DNA from: Xanthomonas cassavae CFBP 4642
Lineage (GTDB): Bacteria > Pseudomonadota > Gammaproteobacteria > Xanthomonadales > Xanthomonadaceae
DNA: 64,000 nt
Direction of reading: 5' to 3'
NCBI RefSeq assembly: GCF_000454545.1
Contig: NZ_CM002139.1
Span: 2,896,032 to 2,960,031 of the forward strand
Part shown: piece after piece, positions 56,851 through 64,000 of the stretch
How the letters are laid out: each line of letters opens with the position of its first letter
Numbering within the stretch: the first letter of the stretch is position 1
Position numbers and translations under genes: made by a program
The notes under the pieces: model-generated
Seen by the model: the letters and a program-made list of their open reading frames with translations, nothing else
The model's database searches: none
What the model was told of the DNA's origin: nothing

Positions 56851-58149
56851 ATGTCTCCAGGTACCCTACATCGCAATAGTGAAAGTGCAGTTCTGCCGCA
56901 ACGCGTGTTGCTGGTGGAGAACTCACGCACGTTCACCAGCATGCTGCGCGAAGCCATCGAGCAACGCGTGGAACTGCCGGTCACGGTCGTCTCGACCCTG
57001 GCCGAAGCGGCGCGCGTGCTCGACGAAGAAGATGGCTGGTTCCTGGTCCTGACCGGCTTGGTATTGGTCGACGGCGACCGCGACAAGGTGGTGGAGTTCT
57101 TCCTGTCGCGCAACCTGCCCACCGTGGTGGTCAGCGGCGTGTACGACGAGGACCTGCGCCAGCGCGTGCTGCAGCAGCAGATCATCGACTACGTGCTCAA
57201 GAACGCACCGGGCAGCATCGAATATCTGGCCTGGCTGGTGCAGCGCCTGGAGCGCAACCGCCGCATCGGCGCACTGGTCGTGGACGACTCGCTGTCTGCC
57301 CGCACCTACGCGGCAGCGTTGTTGTCGATGTACGGCTACCGCGTGGTGCTGGCTGCCGACGGCGCAGCCGGCCTGGAAGCGATCGAGCGCGATCCCGGTA
57401 TCCGCCTGACCATTGTCGACCAGGAAATGCCCGGCATGGAAGGGGTGGAATTCACCCGCCGGCTGCGTGCGATCCGCTCGCGCGACAAGGTGGCGGTGAT
57501 CGGCATCTCCGGCAACAGCGATTCGTCGCTGATCCCGCGCTTCCTCAAGAACGGTGCCAACGACTTCCTGCGCAAGCCCTTCTCGCGCGAGGAATTCTTC
57601 TGCCGTGTCTCGCAGAACGTGGACCAGCTGGAACTGATCGGCACGCTGCAGGACCTGGCCACGCGCGACTTCCTCACTGGCTTGCCGAACCGGCGCTATT
57701 TCCTGGAACAGAGCCAGCGGGTGATCCCCAAGCTGCTGTCGCAGGACCAGACGGTCACCGCAGCGATGCTGGATATCGACCACTTCAAGCACATCAACGA
57801 CACCTGGGGCCACGAAGCCGGCGACCAGGCGCTGCGCGCGGTGGCCGCCTCGGTGTCCGGGCATGCGCGTCCGCAGGATCTAGTGGCGCGCTTCGGCGGC
57901 GAGGAATTCTGCCTGCTGGTACCCGGGCTCGATGCAGCCAACGCCACCAGTTACTTCGAGACCCTGCGCGAACGCATCAGCGCATTGCGCGTGCGTATCG
58001 GCGACGAAACGCTGAGCATGACGGTGAGCATTGGCGTGTGCATTGCCAGCGAGAGCGGGCAATCGCTGCATCACCTGCTCGGCGAGGCCGACAAGTACCT
58101 GTACCTGGCCAAGGCCGGCGGCCGCAACCAGGTCCGCCTGGCGAGCTGA
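56851..58149 (+). CDS. Two-receiver response regulator with active GGEEF diguanylate cyclase domain
   Basis: The 432-residue protein has two receiver domains and a GGDEF domain. REC1 (about 17-130) lacks the phospho-Asp: LVLTG has Gly69. REC2 (about 138-262) has DD at its start (VVDDSLSA), phospho-acceptor Asp190 (TIVDQEMPG) and Lys242 (LRKPF). The GGDEF domain has DFLTGLPNRRYF, active GGEEF (349-353) and an RPQD inhibitory site (340-343). It synthesises c-di-GMP from GTP, likely controlled by REC2 phosphorylation and product inhibition. A sensor kinase is not adjacent. It is monocistronic, ending before a perfect 22-bp hairpin. Confidence 0.93.
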   Translation: MSPGTLHRNSESAVLPQRVLLVENSRTFTSMLREAIEQRVELPVTVVSTLAEAARVLDEEDGWFLVLTGLVLVDGDRDKVVEFFLSRNLPTVVVSGVYDEDLRQRVLQQQIIDYVLKNAPGSIEYLAWLVQRLERNRRIGALVVDDSLSARTYAAALLSMYGYRVVLAADGAAGLEAIERDPGIRLTIVDQEMPGMEGVEFTRRLRAIRSRDKVAVIGISGNSDSSLIPRFLKNGANDFLRKPFSREEFFCRVSQNVDQLELIGTLQDLATRDFLTGLPNRRYFLEQSQRVIPKLLSQDQTVTAAMLDIDHFKHINDTWGHEAGDQALRAVAASVSGHARPQDLVARFGGEEFCLLVPGLDAANATSYFETLRERISALRVRIGDETLSMTVSIGVCIASESGQSLHHLLGEADKYLYLAKAGGRNQVRLAS

Positions 58150-58220
58150 TCGACGTCGCAACGTCACTGCGCATTCAAGCGCACCTCAGATCAGCTCCAG
58201 CCAGCCACAGCGATCGTCCT

Positions 58221-58288
58221 GTAGGAGCGCACCCGGGCGCGAATGGGCGTTATCGGTACCGCCCCGTCGCGCCCGGGTGCGCTCCTAC
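58221..58288. terminator. Perfect 22-bp inverted repeat between convergent genes
   Basis: The left arm (58221-58242, starting GTAGGAGCGCACCC) and right arm (58267-58288, ending GGGTGCGCTCCTAC) are exact complements. The 24-base loop is closed by GGGCGCGA/TCGCGCCC. It sits between the diguanylate cyclase gene and an MFS gene and can serve as a bidirectional end; GTAGGAGC-type palindromes are recurrent in Xanthomonas-like genomes. Confidence 0.6.
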
Positions 58289-58300
58289 GGATCTGCAGAT

Positions 58301-59602
58301 TCACGCCCACGCAACGCCCTTTCTACGACGCGATCTGTGCGCCACCATCAGCGCGATCAGGCTCAGCACCGCGGCACTTCCAAGGTAATAGCCCACCGCG
58401 CGTACGCCATAGCGTTCTGCCAACTGGGTGGCCACATACGGTGCCGGTGCCGCGCCCAGGATGCTGGCCAGGTTGAACGACAAGGATGCGCCGGTGTAAC
58501 GCACCTCGGTGGGATACAGCTGCGCCAGCAGCGTGCCGCAGGGGCCGTAGGTCAGGCCCATGAAGAAAAATCCCAGCGACAGGAAGCCCAGCACCTGCAG
58601 CGGATGATTGGCCTGGAACAACGGCGCGAACGCCAGCCCGAACGCGATGATGGCGATGCTGGCCAGCATCATCGCCAGCGGCGCGCCATGGCGGTCGCCG
58701 AACTTTGCCGACAACGGGATCCCCAGCGCGAAAAACACGATGCCGGCCACCTGCAGCAGCAGGAACTGCTCCTTGTCGTAGCCCAGGGTCTTGGTGCCAT
58801 AGCCCAGCGCAAAGACGGTCATCAGATAAAACAGAACGAAGGTGGCGAACGCACCCAGGGTGCCCACGATCAACGCCGGCCAATGCTGCGAGATCACGGT
58901 GCCCAGCGGCAGGCGTACGCGCGTCTTGCGGTCCAGGGTCTTCTGGAAATCCGGGGTTTCGGTGATGCTCAGGCGCACCCACAGGCCGGTGAGCACCAGC
59001 AGCGCGCTGGCCAGGAACGGCACCCGCCACCCCCACGCCAGGAAGTCGGCATCGTCCAGCAACGCCCCCATGCCCAAGAACGTACCAGTGGACAGCAGAA
59101 AGCCCAGCGGCGCGCCCAGCTGCGGAAACATGCCGTACCAGACCCGCTTGCCGGGCGGCGCGTTTTCGGTGGCCAGCAGCACCGCCCCGCCCCACTCGCC
59201 GCCCAGGCCCAGACCCTGGCCGAAGCGACACACCGCCAGCAGCGCCGGCGCCAGCACGCCGATCTGCGCATAACCGGGCAACAGGCCGATCGCCACCGTG
59301 GACAGGCCCATCGTCAACAACGCCGCCACCAGCGTGGCCTTGCGGCCAATGCGGTCGCCGAAGTGGCCAAACACCGCCGAGCCCACCGGCCGCGCGATGA
59401 AGGCCACCGCAAACGTGGCCAGCGATTGCAGCATCGCCGCATTGCCGTTGCCGGCCGGGAAGAACAACGTCGGGAACACCAGCACCGCCGCAGTGGCGTA
59501 GATATAGAAATCGAAGAACTCGATGGTGGTGCCGATCAGGCTGGCAAACAGCACACGCGCAGGCGAATTGGAGGGCGTGACAAGCGGCGCTGCGGCAGTC
59601 AT
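58301..59602 (-). CDS. MHS-family MFS transporter (metabolite:H+ symporter)
   Basis: The 433-residue transporter has 12 helices. Family features: TTIEFFDFYIYATAAVLVFPTLFFP (TM1 motif of MHS permeases), RPVGSAVFGHFGDRIGRKATL (motif A, GDRxGRK), GLGLGGEWGGAVLLATENAP (motif in TM5), and a second GD/RHGA site in the C-half. Substrates of the family are carboxylates, osmoprotectants or shikimate; this one is not assignable. No regulatory gene is adjacent. It ends at the 22-bp hairpin. Confidence 0.9.
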   Translation of the reverse strand: MTAAAPLVTPSNSPARVLFASLIGTTIEFFDFYIYATAAVLVFPTLFFPAGNGNAAMLQSLATFAVAFIARPVGSAVFGHFGDRIGRKATLVAALLTMGLSTVAIGLLPGYAQIGVLAPALLAVCRFGQGLGLGGEWGGAVLLATENAPPGKRVWYGMFPQLGAPLGFLLSTGTFLGMGALLDDADFLAWGWRVPFLASALLVLTGLWVRLSITETPDFQKTLDRKTRVRLPLGTVISQHWPALIVGTLGAFATFVLFYLMTVFALGYGTKTLGYDKEQFLLLQVAGIVFFALGIPLSAKFGDRHGAPLAMMLASIAIIAFGLAFAPLFQANHPLQVLGFLSLGFFFMGLTYGPCGTLLAQLYPTEVRYTGASLSFNLASILGAAPAPYVATQLAERYGVRAVGYYLGSAAVLSLIALMVAHRSRRRKGVAWA

Positions 59603-59927
59603 CGGCGATCGGCATCCGGGAACAAGACGGCCGATTCTGGCAGATCGCGGCAGCGCTTTGCGCAGGCGGACCGGTTGGTAAAAAGTTACAGGCGTGACCG
59701 ACAGTGCTGTGGGCAGGCCGTCCTCGCCGATTGCCGGACCGTTGACGGCATCAATGCCGCCATCGAGCCCCCAGGAATGGGTTCACGACGTGTCCCGCAA
59801 CCGGTGAGGGCACCGCGCGCGAGCCCAACGACGCTTTCGGCTCTAACCCGTGACCCTCGTCGTTCCTGGATGCGGTACCAACCAAATCCAAAACACCGCC
59901 AGCTCTTCATCAAAACGAAAAGATCGC
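59603..59927. other. Intergenic region with no supported gene
   Basis: 325 bases between the MFS gene start and the end of the small protein gene at 59928. Short open frames have no features. It should hold the MFS gene's promoter; none was clear. Confidence 0.45.
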
Positions 59928-60236
59928 TCAACCACCCTGCGGCGCTTGCGCCGTTACACGTTTCACATGCTCAACCAGACCGGCAGCAGTGATCGCCGCA
60001 AATTGCCGTTCGCCACGCTCTTCTACGCGGACCCAGTCCGGACCCGGTTCACCGTCCAGGTTTGCCGTCCCCAGCCAGGCGAGCGTGCGCAGCAGCACGC
60101 TCATACGCACGCCCAGCTGCTTGCACAACTTCGCCAGAGACACGCCCTGAGGCGCGTCGGCCAGGGCGTGCAACAGCTGTGCGGTGAGCTGCGGATCAGC
60201 GGACAAGCACGGCCCCGATGTCGCGCGGCGCCGCAT
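59928..60236 (-). CDS. Small winged-helix-like protein downstream of the YdeP-type enzyme
   Basis: The 102-residue protein has an HTH-like part (LTAQLLHALADAPQGVSLAKLCKQLGVRMSVLLRTLAWLG, about 17-56) and a short wing (PGPDWVRVEERGERQFAAITAAG). It ends in a basic helix (VEHVKRVTAQA). It overlaps the 3' end of the molybdoenzyme gene by 41 bases at the ATG 60236; a TTG ten codons later (60206) would leave an 11-base overlap. It is probably the last gene of the fdhD-ydeP operon and may be a regulator or accessory factor. I do not recognise a named family. Confidence 0.65.
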   Translation of the reverse strand: MRRRATSGPCLSADPQLTAQLLHALADAPQGVSLAKLCKQLGVRMSVLLRTLAWLGTANLDGEPGPDWVRVEERGERQFAAITAAGLVEHVKRVTAQAPQGG

Positions 60237-62544
60237 CGGCGGTCTCGGCGCGATGCGGCAGCACGATCACCGGAATCGACTTGGAGGTAGGCGTGCGCGC
60301 TTCGTCGGCGAAGCTGGACAGCGGCACCAGCGCGTTGGTTTCCGGGTAATAGGCCGCCAGGCAGCCACGCGGGATGTTGTAGTCCACCAGCAGGAAACGC
60401 CGCGCCTCGCGGCGTATGCCGTCCTCGCACAGACTTTCCAGGTCCACCCAGTCGCCGGCCTTCATGTTCAGTGCCGCGATGTCGGCACCATTGATGAACA
60501 GCACGCGGCGCTCGCCGAACACGCCGCGGTAGCGATCGTCCAGGCCGTAGATGGTGGTGTTGTATTGGTCATGCGAGCGCGTGGTGGCCAGCGTAAACAC
60601 CATCTGATCGCCACGCGAACGCCGCGCACGATGGATCGGGTTGTCGGTCGGCACCGCATGCGATTTGAACACCGCACGCTGCTCGGGAGTGCCCCAGTTA
60701 CGGTCGCGCGCGGTATTGGACAGGCGGAAGCCGCCCGGCGTGCGCACCCGCTGGTTGAAGTCGGCAAAGTCCGGGAACACCTGCGCGATCAGGTCGCGGA
60801 TGCGGTCGTAGTCGCCCACCAGCCAGCGCCAGCGGATCGCGCTGCGCGCTCCCAGGGTGGCTTCGGCCATGCGTGCCACGATCGCCGGCTCGGACAACAG
60901 GTCCGGCGAGGCCGGCGGATTGATGCCGGCCGACAGGTGCACCATGCTCATCGAATCTTCCACCGTCACGCCTTGCGAGCCGGCCTCCTGGATATCGATT
61001 TCGGTGCGCCCCAGGCATGGCAGGATCAACGCATCGCGTCCGTGCACCAGGTGACTGCGATTGAGCTTGGTGGTGACGTGGACGGTGAGCTCGCAGTTGC
61101 GCAGCGCGCGGTGGGTGGCATCGGTATCCGGCGTGGCCGCAGCGAAGTTGCCGCCCATTGCGAAGAACACCTTGCCGCGCCCATCCAGCATCGCTTCGAT
61201 GGCACCAACGGTGTCGAAGCCGTCGGCCCGCGGCGGCGCGAAGCCGAACACCGACTGCAGCTTGTCCAGGAACGCGGCCGGCGGCTTTTCGTAGATCATC
61301 ATCGTGCGGTCGCCCTGCACGTTGCTATGCCCACGCACCGGGCACACGCCTGCGCCGGGGCGGCCCAGATGGCCACGCAGCAACAACAGGTTGGTGATCA
61401 TGTGGATGGTGGCCACCGAATGCTTGTGCTGGGTGATGCCCATGCCCCAGCACGCGATCACACGCTCGGCCTTCAGATAGATCTCGCCGGCCTTGCGCAG
61501 CGCCGCCTCGTCCAGGCCGGATTCTTCGATGATGGTGCCCCAGCTTTCCGCATGCACATCGGCGGCGAAGGCGTCGAAGTTGGCGGTGTGCTCGGCGATG
61601 AACTCCAGATCCAGCAACCGCGGCGTGCCGTCGCGCTGTGCCTGCGCATCGCGTTCGAGCACATGCTTGATGATGCCCTTGATCGCGGCCAGGTCGCCGC
61701 CGATCTTGAGCTGGAAATAATCCGAGGCGATGCGCGTGGAGCCGTTGTGCAGCATCTCCAGCTTGTCCTGCGGGTCGGCAAACTTTTCCAGCCCGCGCTC
61801 ACGCAGCGGATTGAACGCCGCAATTGCTGCGCCGCGCTTGGAGGCCTGGCGCAACTCGCCCAGCATGCGCGGATGATTGGTGCCGGGATTCTGGCCGAAA
61901 ATGAAGATGGCATCGGCCAGTTCGAAATCGTGCAGCGACACCGTGCCCTTGCCCACGCCGATCTGCGACCGCAGCGCGGTGCCGGAGGGCTCGTGGCACA
62001 TGTTGGAGCAGTCGGGGAAGTTGTTGGTGCCGAACTCGCGCACGAACAACTGGTACAGGAACGCCGCCTCGTTGCTGGTGCGCCCGGAGGTGTAGAAGAT
62101 CGCCTCGTCCGGGCTCGCCAGGCCGTTGAGATGGCTGGCAATGTGCGCGAAGGCATCGTCCCAGCTCACCGGCACATAGTGGTCGGTGGCCGCGTCGTAG
62201 CGCATCGGCTGGGTCAGGCGGCCCTGCCCTTCCAGCCAGTAGTCGCTGTACTGCGACAACAGGCCGACGCTGTGCGAGGCGAACAACTCGGCCCCGGCAC
62301 GGCGCGCGGTGGATTCGGCCGCCACGGCCTTGGCGCCGTTCTCGCAGAATTCGAAGGTGGAGGTGTGATCGCGGTCGGGCCAGGCGCAGCCGGGGCAGTC
62401 GAAGCCATCCGGCTGGTTGGCGTGCAGCAGCGTCTTGGCGCCCTGCACCGCGATGTCCTGTTCCATCAGGTGCTTGGCGACCGAGCGCAATGCGCCCCAG
62501 CCGCCAGCGGGATTGTCGTACTGCTTGATGGTCTTCTTGCTCAT
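60196..62544 (-). CDS. YdeP/FdhF-family molybdopterin oxidoreductase
   Basis: The 782-residue enzyme belongs to the bis-MGD formate-dehydrogenase-like family (YdeP in E. coli is tied to acid resistance). FDCPGCAWPD near residues 48-56 has the short CPGC pair; the four-Cys cluster motif typical of FdhF is not visible. The Mo-ligand region reads DCSNMCHEPSGTAL, with Cys in place of selenocysteine. Other family segments: FYTSGRTSNEAAFLYQLFVREFGTNN, GQNPGTNHPRMLGELRQASKRGA, VRGHSNVQGDRTM and a C-terminal RSHDQYNTTIYGLDDRYRG. fdhD lies four bases upstream, which fits a Mo enzyme needing sulfuration. The substrate is unproven. Confidence 0.87.
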   Translation of the reverse strand: MSKKTIKQYDNPAGGWGALRSVAKHLMEQDIAVQGAKTLLHANQPDGFDCPGCAWPDRDHTSTFEFCENGAKAVAAESTARRAGAELFASHSVGLLSQYSDYWLEGQGRLTQPMRYDAATDHYVPVSWDDAFAHIASHLNGLASPDEAIFYTSGRTSNEAAFLYQLFVREFGTNNFPDCSNMCHEPSGTALRSQIGVGKGTVSLHDFELADAIFIFGQNPGTNHPRMLGELRQASKRGAAIAAFNPLRERGLEKFADPQDKLEMLHNGSTRIASDYFQLKIGGDLAAIKGIIKHVLERDAQAQRDGTPRLLDLEFIAEHTANFDAFAADVHAESWGTIIEESGLDEAALRKAGEIYLKAERVIACWGMGITQHKHSVATIHMITNLLLLRGHLGRPGAGVCPVRGHSNVQGDRTMMIYEKPPAAFLDKLQSVFGFAPPRADGFDTVGAIEAMLDGRGKVFFAMGGNFAAATPDTDATHRALRNCELTVHVTTKLNRSHLVHGRDALILPCLGRTEIDIQEAGSQGVTVEDSMSMVHLSAGINPPASPDLLSEPAIVARMAEATLGARSAIRWRWLVGDYDRIRDLIAQVFPDFADFNQRVRTPGGFRLSNTARDRNWGTPEQRAVFKSHAVPTDNPIHRARRSRGDQMVFTLATTRSHDQYNTTIYGLDDRYRGVFGERRVLFINGADIAALNMKAGDWVDLESLCEDGIRREARRFLLVDYNIPRGCLAAYYPETNALVPLSSFADEARTPTSKSIPVIVLPHRAETADAAPRDIGAVLVR

Positions 62545-63386
62545 GCGGGCTCTCCCACTGCAACGCCCAGGTTCAGGCGCTGCGGATGGCTGTAAACGAC
62601 ACAATCGTGATCGCGGGCAAACCCGATCAGGGTCAGGCCCGTACTGTCGGCCAGGCCGATCGCCAGCGCGGTGGGCGCGGAGATCGCTGCAAGCAGCGGT
62701 ATCCGGGCCTGCGCGGCTTTCATGGCCATCTCGTAACTGGCGCGGCTGGTGACGACCGCAAATCCCTGCGATGCATCGATGCGCGCGTGCGCCAATGCAC
62801 CGATCAACTTATCCAAGGCGTTATGCCGGCCGACGTCTTCGCGCACCAGCCGCACCCCACCCTCGGCATCGGCCCACCCGGCCGCGTGCACCGCGCCGGT
62901 CTGCGCGGCGATTGGCTGCTGCGCGTGCAGCCCAGCCAGCGCGCGCGCCAATGCATCCGTCTCGATCCGCAGTTCGGAGTGCACGACCGGAGGCACGCGC
63001 AGCACCGCCTCGATCGACTCGTTACCGCACACCCCGCAACCGCTGCGCCCGTCCAGGTTGCGCCGCCGCTGGTCCAACGCGGCGGCGCGCTCGGGCGGGA
63101 TCTCGATCTGCAGCGAAGCGCCTTCCAGGAAGGTCTCCACCGCGACCACGCGCAGGTCCTGCGGGCGGTCGATGATGCCCTCGCTCAGCGAGAATCCCAG
63201 TGCGAAGTCTTCCAGGTCTTCCGGCGTGGCCATCATCACCGCGAACGGCACCTGGTTGTAGATCAGCGCGACCGGCATTTCGGCCGCCACCTGGTCCTGC
63301 ACCGTGGCACCGCGCCCGCCGCGATGGCGGAACACCGTGCGCACCACACTGCCAGGGCGCACCGAGCGGGAAGACGGGGTGGTCAT
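62541..63386 (-). CDS. fdhD: FdhD sulfurtransferase for molybdenum cofactor of formate dehydrogenases
   Basis: FdhD transfers sulfur from IscS to the bis-MGD cofactor. The 281-residue product has the conserved SGCGVCGNES motif with Cys117 and Cys120, EMPVALIYNQVPFAVMMATPEDLEDFALGFSLSEGI, and the terminal VVTSRASYEMAMKAAQARIPLLAAISAPTALAIGLAD. Its stop overlaps the start of the YdeP-like gene by 4 bases. It is six bases from the transporter gene end, so the trio is likely an operon. Confidence 0.93.
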   Translation of the reverse strand: MTTPSSRSVRPGSVVRTVFRHRGGRGATVQDQVAAEMPVALIYNQVPFAVMMATPEDLEDFALGFSLSEGIIDRPQDLRVVAVETFLEGASLQIEIPPERAAALDQRRRNLDGRSGCGVCGNESIEAVLRVPPVVHSELRIETDALARALAGLHAQQPIAAQTGAVHAAGWADAEGGVRLVREDVGRHNALDKLIGALAHARIDASQGFAVVTSRASYEMAMKAAQARIPLLAAISAPTALAIGLADSTGLTLIGFARDHDCVVYSHPQRLNLGVAVGEPA

Positions 63387-63392
63387 CTCACC

Positions 63393-64000
63393 TCAATGGA
63401 ACAGCACGAAGGCTTTCTGCAGCGTGACCCAGATGCCGAACAGCATCGGGATACCCACTGCCAACCAGGCAAACGCCACCAGCGCGGGATTGCCGCCGTG
63501 ACCGATACGCGCCATCTGCTCCGGCGGCAGCACCGCGTGCCCGCTGCGGTCGACCTTTTCGTGCGCCAGCTGCTTTTCGCGCGCCAGTTCGTCGGGCGTC
63601 ATGAAATGACGCGCGGCCACCGGGCGCACCAGCAGATTGCAGATCAGGCCGAGCACGAGCATGCCGGCGAGGATGTACATGGTGGTGTTGTAGACCTGTG
63701 ACGGCGGGCTGCCGTGGGCCAGCTGGTACTCGCGCATGTATCCCACCACCACCGGGCCGAGGATGCCGGCGGTGGCCCAGGCGGTCAGCAGACGGCCGTG
63801 GATGGCGCCCACCATCTGGGTGCCGAACAGGTCGGCCAGATACGCCGGAATGGTGGCGAAGCCGCCGCCGTACATCGACAGGATGATGCAGAAGATGCCC
63901 ACGAACAGCGCGATACCGCCCACGCCACCGGCCGACGGCGCTGCCGCGTACAGGCAGATACCCAGCACGAAGAACAGCGTGTAGGTGTTCTTGCGGCCGA
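63393..64000 (-). CDS. OFA (oxalate/formate antiporter)-type MFS transporter, C-terminal part
   Basis: Only the last 202 codons are visible; the gene starts beyond the window. The visible part begins GRKNTYTLFFVLGICLYA and has about five helices, including the GGGFATIPAYLADLFGTQMVGAIHGRLLTAWATAGILGPVVVGYM segment typical of OFA permeases (YhjX/OxlT relatives). A cytosolic loop with MTPDELAREKQLAHEKVDRSG follows. Position beside fdhD and a formate-dehydrogenase-like enzyme suggests formate or a related organic acid as substrate, but that is inference. Confidence 0.82.
   Translation of the reverse strand, partial: GRKNTYTLFFVLGICLYAAAPSAGGVGGIALFVGIFCIILSMYGGGFATIPAYLADLFGTQMVGAIHGRLLTAWATAGILGPVVVGYMREYQLAHGSPPSQVYNTTMYILAGMLVLGLICNLLVRPVAARHFMTPDELAREKQLAHEKVDRSGHAVLPPEQMARIGHGGNPALVAFAWLAVGIPMLFGIWVTLQKAFVLFH

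Noticed and set aside
60184..62595. 803-codon plus-strand frame across the YdeP-like gene
   Set aside because: Antisense shadow; the minus-strand protein has full family motifs.

Overview
The window is chromosomal DNA from a Xanthomonas-like gammaproteobacterium. It is very GC-rich with dense, mostly single-copy housekeeping genes. Protein sequences and gene neighbourhoods (sspA-sspB next to petABC; phoH-ybeY-corC; an spu-type polyamine locus) fit the genus, and so do the short palindromic intergenic repeats. The species cannot be fixed from sequence alone.

Layout. Positions 1-9222 hold tsaE, nnr, queG, xseA, an AcvB/VirJ-like gene, a SUMF1-domain lipoprotein and rnd. Positions 9286-10256 hold a decayed DNA-repair gene, ligD. 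Positions 10681-16384 carry an H-NS-family gene, tRNA-Ala(CGC) with a strong terminator, a GAF/GGDEF-like protein, cheW plus a chemoreceptor behind a FliA-type promoter, and an alkyl-adenine glycosylase. Positions 16324-26511 hold lhr, a DUF3301 gene, sspB-sspA and the cytochrome bc1 operon petABC. Positions 26879-31116 hold a lytic transglycosylase, a WYL regulator divergent from a glutathione transferase, and miaB.

Positions 31773-38626 are the phoH-ybeY-corC-corA region. Here an IS481-family element (32875-33904) has split a lipoprotein-like gene that was translationally coupled to phoH. Excising the element with one copy of its 6-bp target duplication restores one open frame of 180 codons.

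Positions 38862-56750 are a polyamine uptake and catabolism locus. It comprises a succinate-semialdehyde-type dehydrogenase, ABC transporter genes, an aminotransferase, two glutamine-synthetase-like ligases, a gamma-glutamyl hydrolase and a gamma-glutamylputrescine-type oxidase. The order on the minus strand matches the Pseudomonas spuABCDEFGH cluster, except that a tripartite EmrAB/OprM-type drug-efflux operon sits between the binding-protein gene and the ATPase gene. Several intergenic repeats lie in this locus.

Positions 56851-64000 contain a two-receiver diguanylate cyclase, an MHS-type MFS transporter, a YdeP/FdhF-like molybdoenzyme with its FdhD sulfurtransferase and a small winged-helix-like protein, and the end of an oxalate/formate-type transporter gene running off the window.

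I found no CRISPR array, rRNA, prophage or clear novel defence system. The most informative irregularities are the IS-split gene, the ligD relic, the efflux operon inside the polyamine locus, and a cluster of DnaA-box-like sequences upstream of phoH.
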